From Serinicoccus hydrothermalis (GTDB taxonomy: Bacteria; Actinomycetota; Actinomycetes; Actinomycetales; Dermatophilaceae): 64,000 nt of DNA. The notes below the pieces were generated by a model that saw only the letters and a list, made by a program, of their open reading frames with translations, made no database searches and had not been told where the DNA came from. This document shows positions 1 through 7,719 of the stretch, one piece after another (position 1 is the first letter of the stretch; every line of letters begins with the position of its first letter). The DNA is taken from NCBI RefSeq assembly GCF_001685415.1, contig NZ_CP014989.1, positions 2,480,001 through 2,544,000 of the forward strand, written 5' to 3'. The position numbers were made by a program, and so were the translations under genes.

Positions 1-454
1 GGGTGAGGGTGCCGCCGAGGACGACCTCGGTGGCGGCCGGGTCGGCGAGCGCCGCGACCGCGGTGTCCCGTACCTCAGCCTCCACGGTGGCCGTCAGGGG
101 TGCGTCGGAGTGCTCCCTGGCGGCCACGATCCACGACCGCAACAGGTCGTCCCGGTCCCCGCGCAGGCCGGACAGCCCGGCCGCGTCCATGGCCGACTGG
201 GCATGGCGGAGCCGCGCACCCACGTCCCGCAGCCGCCCCACCACCGGGTCCTCCGCCCGGACGAGCGAGTTGACCGCCGCCGCCGAGACGCTGGGCTTGC
301 GCAGCGCCCCGACCTCCTTCGCGATGTCCTTGCGACCCTCGGACCGCAGCCGGGCGACCCACTCCTTGCGGGTGGCGACGAAGTCGGCCGGGGCGACGGC
401 ATACACGGCCGAGACGGCGGCGTGCAGCGCCTCCTCGTCAGACTCCTCCGCCAT
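1..454 (-). CDS. Conserved actinobacterial hypothetical protein (3' end outside window)
   Basis: The start is the ATG at 454. 151 codons are present and the reading frame runs off the left edge without a stop, so the C-terminus is missing. The visible part is rich in Ala, Arg and Glu and looks helical: residues about 15-50 hold a WVARLRSEGRKDIAKEV stretch followed by LRKPSVSAAAVNSLV. That pattern (a charged helix, then a basic KPSV/AAAVN segment) recurs in soluble hypothetical proteins of actinobacteria that have no assigned role. No signal peptide or membrane segment is seen. The gene is transcribed away from the methyltransferase at 563-985, which is on the same strand and upstream. No function is proposed. 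Confidence 0.7.
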   Translation of the reverse strand, partial: MAEESDEEALHAAVSAVYAVAPADFVATRKEWVARLRSEGRKDIAKEVGALRKPSVSAAAVNSLVRAEDPVVGRLRDVGARLRHAQSAMDAAGLSGLRGDRDDLLRSWIVAAREHSDAPLTATVEAEVRDTAVAALADPAATEVVLGGTLT

Positions 455-562
455 GCCCCGCAGGCTATCCGTCCGACGTCACCGAGAGCCGGTTCGTCCA
501 CTGAACGCCTCGATGTCATCTGAGAGCCTCCTCGAACAGGCTGTTGAGTGACGAACCGGCGC

Positions 563-985
563 TCAGACGCACCCGCGCAGGTCCACCTCGCGCAGCGGGT
601 TCCCGCCATCGACGAAAAACCGGCCGCCCGGCGCCAGGGCCGCCGCGACCCGGCGCCGCGCGACGGCACCCGGGTGGCGGCCGTCGAAGACGCCGACGCG
701 ACAGGCGAGGGCGAGGTCGAAGGGCTCCTGCCCGTCCAGCTCGAAGTCCTCGACGTCCACGCAGCGCACCGAGAGGCGCCCCGCGGCGATCTCCGGGGCG
801 CAGGCCCGCTCGACCAGGCGGACTCCCCGCTCCGACCGGTCGACGACATGCACGTGCCCGTCACCGATCCGTCGGACGATCTCGCGCGCCGCCGCCCCCG
901 GGGCCCCGCCGACCTCGAGCACGCGCATACCCGGACGGAGCGGGAGCGCGTCGACGACCGCCGCGAGCCGCGCCGAGAGGGCCAT
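563..985 (-). CDS. Small class I SAM-dependent methyltransferase
   Basis: A 140-residue Rossmann methyltransferase, cytoplasmic. Motif I is VLEVGGAPG at residues about 22-30. It is followed by a motif II-like acidic turn (HVVDRSERGVRLVERA) and a motif IV region ending FDLALACRVGVFDG, then LAPGGRFFVDGG, the usual post-motif strand. The protein is shorter than typical members (180-250 residues) and ends soon after the seventh-strand region, so no substrate-binding lid is visible and the substrate cannot be named. The start ATG at 985 lies about 70 bases from the divergent antiporter start at 1054, so the two genes share a promoter region. Confidence 0.75.
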   Translation of the reverse strand: MALSARLAAVVDALPLRPGMRVLEVGGAPGAAAREIVRRIGDGHVHVVDRSERGVRLVERACAPEIAAGRLSVRCVDVEDFELDGQEPFDLALACRVGVFDGRHPGAVARRRVAAALAPGGRFFVDGGNPLREVDLRGCV

Positions 986-1053
986 GCGGCCAGGGTATGC
1001 CCGACGCGCCGCGCGGACGGGGCCGCGGGACGGTGGCTGGCAGACTGGCGCGG

Positions 1054-2967
1054 GTGACCCCGGCTCCCTACCTCGCCCTGGTGCTCGGGGTCGCGATCCT
1101 GTGCCAGCTCGTGGCCTACCGCCTGCGGGTGCCCTCCATCCTGTTGCTGCTCGTCGCCGGCTTCGGCCTGGGGCAGTGGGTGTCGCCGGAGAGCGTGCTC
1201 GGCCGGGACGTGCTCTTCGCCGGCGTCAACCTGTGCGTCGGCATCATCCTCTTCGAGGGCTCGCTGTCGCTGCGCTTCCGCGAGCTGCGCGGGCTGAGCA
1301 GCGCCGTCGTCCGGCTGTGCTCGGTCACCGTCCTGCTGGCCTGGGGGCTGACCACCGCCGCCGGGATCGCCGCGGGCGTCGAGTGGCAGCTCTCGCTGCT
1401 CGTCGGGGCGGTGCTGGTGGTGACCGGACCGACGGTCATCGCGCCGATCATCCGGCAGCTGCGCCCCACCAGGCGGGTCTCCTCGATGCTGCGCTGGGAG
1501 GGCATCGTCGTCGACCCCATCGGCGCGATCCTCGCGGTCCTCGTCTTCCAGGCCCTCATCGTCGGCGGCCCGGACGGGGCGCTGACGACCGCGGCTCTGA
1601 CCCTGGGCCGCACCGTCCTCATCTCCACCGTGCTGGCGCTCGCCTTCGGCGTACTGCTGGAGGTGGCGATGCGCCGCCACCTCATCCCCGACTTCCTCGA
1701 GGGCGTGGCCTTCCTGGCCGTGGCGGTCGGTTCGCTGGTCATCTCCAACGAGCTCCAGGCCGAGAGCGGCCTGCTCACGGTGACGATGCTCGGCATCTAC
1801 CTCGCGAACCGGCCGGGCCTGCGCCTGGAGCACGTGCGGGAGTTCAAGGAGCACCTGCAGGTGCTCATCGTCGGGGCGCTCTTCGTCCTGCTGGCCGGTC
1901 GTGTCGGCCCGGGCGAGGTGGTCGCCATCGCCCCGACGGCCGCGGTCTTCGTGCTGCTGCTCGTGCTGGTCGTGCGCCCGGCCTCGGTGGCGCTGGGGCT
2001 GCTGGGCACCGAGGCGACCCGGCAGGAGCGGACGCTGCTGGCCTTCATGGCGCCGCGGGGAATCGTCGCGGCCGCGGTGACGAGCATCTTCGCGCTGGAG
2101 ATCGAGCACGCGGCGCAGGAGGCACGCGAGGCCGCGGCTCTCGGCGGGGCCACGGCGCAGGAGACCCTGGCGCTGGAGGCTTCGGCGCAGCGGCTGGAGC
2201 AGCTGGTCCTCGAGTCCGCAGGGCTGGTCCCGCTCGTCTTCGTCACCATCGTGGCGACCGTCGCCCTCTACGGCCTCGGCGTCGGCCGGCTGGCCGAACG
2301 CCTCGGGCTCGCGACCACCTCGCCCTACGGCGTGCTCTTCGCCGGGGCGCCGGTCTGGGCCCGGCAGGCGGCGGCGGTGCTCGGCGAGCTCAAGGTCCCG
2401 ACGCTGCTCGTCTCGTTGGCGCCGAGCGAGGTCTCGCAGGGGCGCATGGCCGGGCTCAAGGTCGAGCGCACGCACATCCTGTCGGAGTATGCCGTCGAGG
2501 ACATGGAGCTCGCGGGCATCGGCTCGCTCGTCGCCGCCACGCACGACGACGACACCAACTCCACGGCCGCCCGCGAGTTCGGGCACGCGCTCGGGCAGTC
2601 CAACACCTACCAGCTGCGTCGGCAGGGAGAGCCGCTGCCGAAGCGCTCCCAGCCCGGGGAGCGGGACCGCGCCGAGGGCCGGATGACCGAGTCGACGGCC
2701 AAGCAGCAGACGGCGAGCAAGCTCACCGCGCGCGTCGCCTTCTCGCCGCCGATGTCCGCGCCGGAGCTCGACGCCCTGTCCCGGGAGGGGATGACGGTGC
2801 GCCGCACCAGGCTCACCGACCAGCACACCCTGGACGACTTCCGCGCCCGCGAGCCCGACGCGGTGCTGATGTTCCTCGTGACCGACGGCGTCGCCACCGT
2901 GGTGACGCCGCGCACGCACCTGCCCCAGGAGGGAGCCACCCTCGTCGCGCTGGTCCGCGGCACCTGA
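1054..2967 (+). CDS. CPA1-family cation:proton antiporter with C-terminal RCK-like domain
   Basis: A 637-residue inner-membrane exchanger of Na+ or K+ for H+. Residues about 1-410 form roughly a dozen hydrophobic segments. The family motif FMAPRGIVAAAV at about residue 331 is typical of NhaP-type CPA1 transporters. From about residue 425 the protein becomes soluble, with a TrkA-N-like start (FAGAPVWARQAAAVLGEL) and a further beta-rich C-terminal part ending EGATLVALVRGT, suggesting ligand or nucleotide control of transport. I chose the GTG at 1054 because the membrane domain begins at once (TPAPYLALVLGVAIL); the open frame extends to 544, but that upstream part is Arg/Pro-rich shadow sequence. 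The ion cannot be told from sequence. Confidence 0.85.
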   Translation: MTPAPYLALVLGVAILCQLVAYRLRVPSILLLLVAGFGLGQWVSPESVLGRDVLFAGVNLCVGIILFEGSLSLRFRELRGLSSAVVRLCSVTVLLAWGLTTAAGIAAGVEWQLSLLVGAVLVVTGPTVIAPIIRQLRPTRRVSSMLRWEGIVVDPIGAILAVLVFQALIVGGPDGALTTAALTLGRTVLISTVLALAFGVLLEVAMRRHLIPDFLEGVAFLAVAVGSLVISNELQAESGLLTVTMLGIYLANRPGLRLEHVREFKEHLQVLIVGALFVLLAGRVGPGEVVAIAPTAAVFVLLLVLVVRPASVALGLLGTEATRQERTLLAFMAPRGIVAAAVTSIFALEIEHAAQEAREAAALGGATAQETLALEASAQRLEQLVLESAGLVPLVFVTIVATVALYGLGVGRLAERLGLATTSPYGVLFAGAPVWARQAAAVLGELKVPTLLVSLAPSEVSQGRMAGLKVERTHILSEYAVEDMELAGIGSLVAATHDDDTNSTAAREFGHALGQSNTYQLRRQGEPLPKRSQPGERDRAEGRMTESTAKQQTASKLTARVAFSPPMSAPELDALSREGMTVRRTRLTDQHTLDDFRAREPDAVLMFLVTDGVATVVTPRTHLPQEGATLVALVRGT

Positions 2968-3038
2968 GGGATCCGCGACACGCCGTCCCATCGGCCCGGA
3001 CGCGGCGCCGGGACGCCGATATGGTGCAGGTGGGCCGG

Positions 3039-3063
3039 ATGTGACGAATGTGATCGATGTGAC
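3039..3063 (+). promoter_or_regulatory. Three tandem ATGTGAY repeats, 9-bp period
   Basis: Upstream of the secreted-protein/sortase pair, ATGTGAC (3039), ATGTGAT (3048) and ATGTGAC (3057) repeat every 9 bases. Read as GTGAY boxes separated by four bases, this resembles the direct-repeat GTnAC boxes described for the actinobacterial response regulator MtrA, which controls envelope genes. The assignment is inference. A possible -10 (TATGGT) lies at 3020-3025, just upstream of the array. Confidence 0.4.
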
Positions 3064-3129
3064 TGCAGCACGTCCGGCCGCACTCGACGACCGCGACCAC
3101 CGCCTCGGTCGCCTGGGAAAGGACCGACG

Positions 3130-3759
3130 ATGAGCACCACGACCCTGCGGACGCTGACCATCGCCGCCGGTGCGGGCCTCGCGCTCGCGCTCGCCAACCC
3201 CGCGGCGGCCGTCGACGAGGACAACCTCGACGGCTACGACAACGTCAGCTGCGACGTCATGGCGATGCCCGGCACCGCCACGGCCACCTACCTCGACGAG
3301 GGCGTCCACGGCCCCTACCTCGACGGCGACAACGAGTGGGTCGCCCTCACCCTGACCTCCGACGACGGCGAGGTCGAGGTCGACAACCCCGTCTACGGCG
3401 AGACCTACACCAGCGAGGGCGGCGCGATCATCCGCGAAATCACCCTCTGCCAGGGCACGGCGGCCGCCGCCGAGGACGAGGAGGCCCCGGCCCCCGAGGA
3501 GGACCAGGCCGCGCAGGACGACCAGGCCGACGCGCAGGACGACGCGAACGACGACGCGGACGGCGGCTCCACCGAGGACGACGGCTCGGCCCAGGACGAC
3601 GGGTCCGACGAGGAGACCGCCGGACCGGCGGTCGAGACCGCGGGCCCGGTGAGCGAGGCCGGGGTGTCGCCGCTGCTCGTCGGCGGTGCCGTGCTGGCCG
3701 TCGCCGGAGCCGGCGCGGCCGCGGTGGGCGTGCGCCGCCGGGGCAGCCAGCAGGGCTGA
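3130..3759 (+). CDS. Secreted acidic protein with C-terminal membrane anchor, likely sortase partner
   Basis: A 209-residue protein. It has an N-terminal signal peptide (residues 1-27, ending ANPAAA) and a folded segment of about 90 residues with two Cys. A very acidic Asp/Glu/Ala linker covers about residues 112-165, followed by a hydrophobic helix at about 173-198 and an Arg-rich tail (VRRRGSQQG). That tail is the layout of a cell-wall sorting signal, but no LPXTG or LAXTG motif precedes the helix; the nearest sequence is AGPVSEAGVSP. The next gene, 17 bases downstream, encodes a sortase, so the two are probably co-transcribed and may be enzyme and substrate. The protein could instead simply be membrane-anchored. 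No function is recognised for the extracellular part. Confidence 0.75.
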   Translation: MSTTTLRTLTIAAGAGLALALANPAAAVDEDNLDGYDNVSCDVMAMPGTATATYLDEGVHGPYLDGDNEWVALTLTSDDGEVEVDNPVYGETYTSEGGAIIREITLCQGTAAAAEDEEAPAPEEDQAAQDDQADAQDDANDDADGGSTEDDGSAQDDGSDEETAGPAVETAGPVSEAGVSPLLVGGAVLAVAGAGAAAVGVRRRGSQQG

Positions 3760-3776
3760 GCCCCGCAGGTCCTCCC

Positions 3777-4358
3777 GTGAACACCCGTCTGCTGCTGCCC
3801 ACCGGGCTGCTCGTCGGGACGCTCGGGCTGAGCGCGCTCGCCGTCCAGGCGGTCGGCGCGATCCAGGGCACGGACGGCCGCCCGGTCGACGCCGAGGGGG
3901 AGGGCGCGCCCACCTGGGTCACCGTCCCCGGAGCCGGGCTGGAGCAGGAGCCGATCGCGCCGGAGGGCCTCACCCCGCAGGGCACGATCAACCCGGACCA
4001 GGGCGAGGCGATCTGGTACGCCGGGTCCGACCGCGTCGTGCCGGGGCAGGTGGGCACCGCGGTGATCGCGGCGCACGTCACCTACTACGACGAGCCCGAC
4101 GTGTTCTACGACCTCGCCGAGGTCAGCGACGGCGAGGTCATCACCGTGGGCTACGGGCACGGGGGGACGCGGGACTTCGTCGTCACCTCGACCCAGCAGA
4201 TCTCCAAGGAGGGCCTGCAGCGCAGCGACGCGGTGTGGGGGGACCAGGAGGACGTCGCCCGGATCGCGCTCATCACCTGTGACCCGTCCCTGGGGCAGCG
4301 CAGCGACGGCCGGCAGAAGGCGAACTTCGTCGCGATCGCCGAGGCCGTCGACGGCTGA
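3777..4358 (+). CDS. Sortase family transpeptidase (class E/F-like)
   Basis: A 193-residue membrane-anchored protein with one N-terminal hydrophobic segment (TGLLVGTLGLSALAVQAV) and an extracellular sortase barrel. The catalytic His is in VIAAHVTYYDE (about residue 101) and the Cys in ALITCDPS (about residue 166). A candidate transition-state Arg follows in QRSDGRQK. The short length, single N-terminal anchor and lack of a C-terminal extension fit the small class E/F sortases of high-GC Gram-positives. The start is the GTG at 3777, which places the hydrophobic anchor at the N-terminus. It is expected to join a surface protein to peptidoglycan or to another protein; the neighbour at 3130-3759 is the obvious candidate. 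Confidence 0.85.
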   Translation: MNTRLLLPTGLLVGTLGLSALAVQAVGAIQGTDGRPVDAEGEGAPTWVTVPGAGLEQEPIAPEGLTPQGTINPDQGEAIWYAGSDRVVPGQVGTAVIAAHVTYYDEPDVFYDLAEVSDGEVITVGYGHGGTRDFVVTSTQQISKEGLQRSDAVWGDQEDVARIALITCDPSLGQRSDGRQKANFVAIAEAVDG

Positions 4359-4422
4359 TCGCCCGCGGGCGTAGGCTGGAGACCTCCCCCCACCGTCGTG
4401 CTCCTCCGATCCGAGGCTCTCC

Positions 4423-5670
4423 TTGTCGACCCCGCGCACCGCTCCCGCCCCCGGCGCCCAGACCGCTCCCGACCTCGAGGTCGCCTCCCGTCTCCCCCTG
4501 GCCTTCGCCGCCCTCGTCCTGGGCGGCGTCGGCATCGGCGTCGCCGAGTTCGTCACCATGGGGGTCCTGCCGCAGATCGCGACCGGGCTGGACGTGAGCA
4601 TCCCCACGGCCGGGTATGCCATCTCCGCCTACGCGCTCGGCGTGGTCGTGGGTGCGCCGATCGCGGCGGTGGGTGCCGCCCGGGCACCGCGCCGGGCGCT
4701 GCTCGTCGGCTTCATGCTCCTCTTCGCCCTCGCCAACGCGGCCGCCGCCTTGGCCCCCTCGCTGGGGATGCTCGTGGCCGCGCGCTTCGTGGCCGGGCTG
4801 CCGCACGCGGGCTTCTTCGGGCTCGCCGCCCTCGTCGCGATCTCGCTGTCCGCGCCCGGCCGCGGAGGCCGCGCCGTGGGCACGGTCATGCTGGGCATCC
4901 CCATCGCGCTGCTCATCGGGGTGCCGCTGGGCACCTGGGCCGGCCAGGTCTTCGGCTGGCGGGTGAGCTACTGGGCGGTCGCGGTCATCGGGCTGCTCGC
5001 GGCCCTGCTGGTACGGGTCTGGGTGCCGCGGACGCCGCGCGACCGGACCCAGTCGCGGCGGGCCGAGCTGCGTGCGTTCACCAGCACGCAGTTCTGGCTG
5101 ACCCTGGCGATCGGCGCCATCGGCTTCGGCGGGATGTTCGCCACCTACTCCTACATCGCCCCGACCGTCACCGAGGTCACCGGCCTGGGCGAGGGGTGGG
5201 TCCCGGTCTTCCTGCTCGTCTACGGCGTCGTGTCCATCGTCGGCACCTGGCTCGGTGGACGCCTGGGCGACTGGTCGGTCCTGCGCACCCTGGTGCTCAC
5301 CGGCGTGGGATCGGCCCTCTCGCTGCTCGTCTTCTTCTGGAGCTCGGCCGCCACCGTCCCCGCGCTGCTCACCGTCGGCGCCATCGGTCTGACCAGCTCG
5401 GCCTGGGTGGTCGGGCTGCAGCTGCGGCTCATGCACGTCGCCGGCCCGGCCCGCACGCTCGGCGCCGCCATGAACCACGCCTCGCTCAACGTCGCCAACG
5501 CCCTGGGCGCCTGGGTCGGTGGCCTCGTCATCGCCGCGGGCTACGGCTACCGGGCCCCCGCGCTCGTCGGCGCGGCCCTGTCGGTCGGCGGTCTGCTCGT
5601 CCTCGGGACCTCGCTGCTCGTGCACCGCCGGGACGTCGGCCCGCAGGGGCGGCTGACGCAGCACGGGTGA
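4423..5670 (+). CDS. MFS exporter, DHA1 (AraJ-like) family
   Basis: A 415-residue, 12-helix major facilitator. The N-half carries the family pattern FVTMGVLPQIATGL followed by AISAYALGVVVGAP, and after helix 4 the PHAGFFGLAALVA signature seen in the AraJ/sugar-efflux and chloramphenicol-exporter group. The substrate is unknown; drug or sugar efflux is likely. The start is taken as the TTG at 4423, with GAGG at 4413-4416 as ribosome site (6-base spacing). No ATG lies in frame before the first membrane helix. It stands alone between the sortase pair and zwf. Confidence 0.82.
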   Translation: MSTPRTAPAPGAQTAPDLEVASRLPLAFAALVLGGVGIGVAEFVTMGVLPQIATGLDVSIPTAGYAISAYALGVVVGAPIAAVGAARAPRRALLVGFMLLFALANAAAALAPSLGMLVAARFVAGLPHAGFFGLAALVAISLSAPGRGGRAVGTVMLGIPIALLIGVPLGTWAGQVFGWRVSYWAVAVIGLLAALLVRVWVPRTPRDRTQSRRAELRAFTSTQFWLTLAIGAIGFGGMFATYSYIAPTVTEVTGLGEGWVPVFLLVYGVVSIVGTWLGGRLGDWSVLRTLVLTGVGSALSLLVFFWSSAATVPALLTVGAIGLTSSAWVVGLQLRLMHVAGPARTLGAAMNHASLNVANALGAWVGGLVIAAGYGYRAPALVGAALSVGGLLVLGTSLLVHRRDVGPQGRLTQHG

Positions 5671-5730
5671 GGGCGGACCTGCCAGACTGGCGCCGACCCG
5701 ACATACCCCGTGGGAAGAGGGACCGCGCGC

Positions 5731-7095
5731 ATGCCTGACCAGACGACCACCCTGCTCATCCTCGGCGCCTCCGGCGACCTCACGAGGAGGCTGCTGCTCC
5801 CCGGGCTCGGCACGCTGCTGCGGGAGGAGCCCGAGCGCTCGGTGCGGGTCATGGGGGCCGACCGGGTCGAGCTGAGCCAGGAGGACTGGCAGGCCAAGGT
5901 GCGGGACAGCCTCGCCGAGGCCGAGGTGCCGCAGGAGGTCGCCGACGGGATCGTTCAGGTCTCGACCTACCACCGCACCGACCTGCTCGACCGGGACCAG
6001 CTGAAGGCCCTGCTGGGCGAGACCGGCGACCCGCTCGCGGTGTACTTCGCGCTGCCGCCCGCGGTCACCGTCAAGGTCTGCGGGCTGCTCGAGGAGCTGC
6101 GCGTGCCGCACGGGACCCGGCTCGCGCTGGAGAAGCCGTTCGGGGACAGCCTGGAGTCGGCCCGGGAGCTCAACCAGCAGCTGCTGCGGGTGGTGCCCGA
6201 GGACAGCATCTTCCGGATCGACCACTTCCTCGGGCTCAGCACCATCCTCAACCTCATCGGGCTCCGCTTCGCCAACCGGCTGCTGCAGCCGATCTGGAGC
6301 GCCGAGCACATCGAGAAGGTCGAGATCTCCTACGGCGAGACCCTCGCGCTGGAGGGGCGTGCGGGCTACTACGACCACGCCGGCGCGCTCATGGACATGA
6401 TCCAGAGCCACCTGCTGCAGATCCTGGCCTTCTTCGCGATGGAGGCGCCCGCGTCGATGCGGCCACCGGAGATCCGTGGGCTCAAGGCGCAGGCGCTGCG
6501 CGCCGTCCAGCCGTGGGGTCACGACCCTGCCGGGGCCTCGCGCCGCGCCCGCTACACCGCCGGCCAGGTGGGGGACAGGACCGTTCCCGACTACGTCACC
6601 GAGGAGGGCGTCGACCCCGACCGGGGGACCGAGACGCTCGCCCAGCTCACGGTGCAGCTGGACAACGCGCGATGGGCCGGGGTGCCCTTCGTGCTGCGCT
6701 CGGGCAAGGCCCTCGGCGCGGCCTCCAAGCGGGTCGTCGTCACCTTCAAGGAGCCCGCGCACACCCCGACCGGGCTCAGCCCGGCGCCCGGCCCGGACCG
6801 GCTCGTCCTCGAGCTCAAGCCGGGCAGCGTCGCGCTCGAGCTGTCGATGAACGCCGAGGGCGACCCCTTCGACCTGGAGCAGAAGGAGCTCACCGCCGAG
6901 CTCGGCAAGTCCCGGATGCTGCCCTACGGCGAGATCCTCGGCGCGATCCTCGACGGCAATCCGCTGCTGACGATCCGCGGGGACGAGGCGGAGGAGCTGT
7001 GGCGCATCGTGGAGCCGGTCTACGACGCCTGGGAGGCCGGCGACGTGCCGCTGGAGGAGTATGCCGCCGGCTCGGACGGTCCCGACGGCTGGTGA
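5731..7095 (+). CDS. zwf: Glucose-6-phosphate dehydrogenase (short, divergent form)
   Basis: Oxidises glucose-6-phosphate to 6-phosphogluconolactone with NAD(P)+, the entry step of the oxidative pentose phosphate pathway. The nucleotide-binding motif GASGDLT is at residues 12-18, EKPFGDS at about 134, and the substrate site RIDHFLG at about 163. At 454 residues it is shorter than the usual 490-510, and its active-site helix (HFLGLSTILNLIGLRFAN) departs from the common HYLGKETVQN, so it belongs to a divergent actinobacterial subgroup; a canonical zwf beside transaldolase and opcA probably exists elsewhere. The start is the ATG at 5731, preceded by GAAGAGG; a GTG at 5710 would add seven residues. 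Confidence 0.88.
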   Translation: MPDQTTTLLILGASGDLTRRLLLPGLGTLLREEPERSVRVMGADRVELSQEDWQAKVRDSLAEAEVPQEVADGIVQVSTYHRTDLLDRDQLKALLGETGDPLAVYFALPPAVTVKVCGLLEELRVPHGTRLALEKPFGDSLESARELNQQLLRVVPEDSIFRIDHFLGLSTILNLIGLRFANRLLQPIWSAEHIEKVEISYGETLALEGRAGYYDHAGALMDMIQSHLLQILAFFAMEAPASMRPPEIRGLKAQALRAVQPWGHDPAGASRRARYTAGQVGDRTVPDYVTEEGVDPDRGTETLAQLTVQLDNARWAGVPFVLRSGKALGAASKRVVVTFKEPAHTPTGLSPAPGPDRLVLELKPGSVALELSMNAEGDPFDLEQKELTAELGKSRMLPYGEILGAILDGNPLLTIRGDEAEELWRIVEPVYDAWEAGDVPLEEYAAGSDGPDGW

Positions 7096-7135
7096 GGATC
7101 GGCATACCTCGCCTGACCCCGGCCGACGTGCTCGC

Positions 7136-7141
7136 TACGTT
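7136..7141 (+). promoter_or_regulatory. -10 box TACGTT, leaderless ferritin start
   Basis: TACGTT ends six bases before the ATG at 7148 and no Shine-Dalgarno sequence is present, so transcription probably begins at or next to the start codon. Confidence 0.5.
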
Positions 7142-7147
7142 GGCGCC

Positions 7148-7663
7148 ATGAAGATCCACGACACCCTCATGCCCGCGTTCGACGCCCAGATCACGCTCGA
7201 GATGGCGGCGTCGACGGTCTACCGCCAGCTGGCGATCGAGATGGACGTCCAGGACCTTCCCGGCATGGCCGCGTGGCTGCGCCGCCAGGCCGACGAGGAG
7301 CTGGTTCACGCCAACAAGTTCATCGACCACGTCGTCGACCGCGGCGGTCACCCGCGGGTCGGCACGGTCGAGGCGCCCGCCGTCGACACCGCGACCCCGC
7401 TCGCGGTCTTCGAGGCCGCGCTCGCGCACGAGGAGAAGGTCTCGCAGTCGATCCGCGACCTCTACCTCGCCTGCGAGAAGGAGGGCGACCTTGACTCCCG
7501 CCCGCTGCTCAACTGGTTCCTCGACGAGCAGGTCGAGGAGGAGGCCACCGTCGGCGAGATCGTCGCGCAGGTCCGCATGGTCGGCCAGGACGGTGCCGGG
7601 CTGCTCCGCCTGGACCGTGAGCTGGGCGGTCGTCCCGGCGGCTCCACCGAGCCGGCGGGGTGA
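7148..7663 (+). CDS. Ferritin (iron storage)
   Basis: A 171-residue four-helix-bundle ferritin that oxidises Fe(II) and stores it as a mineral core. The N-terminal helix starts MKIHDTLMPAFDAQITLEM. The ferroxidase pattern is partly visible: Glu in the first helix (TLEMAASTVYRQ), RRQADEELVHANKF in helix B, and EEQVEEEATV-type acidic residues (FLDEQVEEEATVGEIV) in helix D. Length and order match non-heme bacterial ferritin rather than Dps or bacterioferritin (no heme Met). No IdeR box is visible just upstream, unlike the heme oxygenase at 30763. Confidence 0.9.
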   Translation: MKIHDTLMPAFDAQITLEMAASTVYRQLAIEMDVQDLPGMAAWLRRQADEELVHANKFIDHVVDRGGHPRVGTVEAPAVDTATPLAVFEAALAHEEKVSQSIRDLYLACEKEGDLDSRPLLNWFLDEQVEEEATVGEIVAQVRMVGQDGAGLLRLDRELGGRPGGSTEPAG

Positions 7664-7719
7664 GCGAGGGCGCTCCCGGCCCGCGGCCCGCCGGCCGGGG
7701 AGCGCGTTAGAGTCCGCTC

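Noticed and set aside
94-3309. A 1071-codon open frame on the minus strand
   Set aside because: It is antisense to the methyltransferase, antiporter and secreted-protein genes, is Arg/Gly/Pro-rich without any domain pattern, and arises from GC-rich third positions of the real genes.
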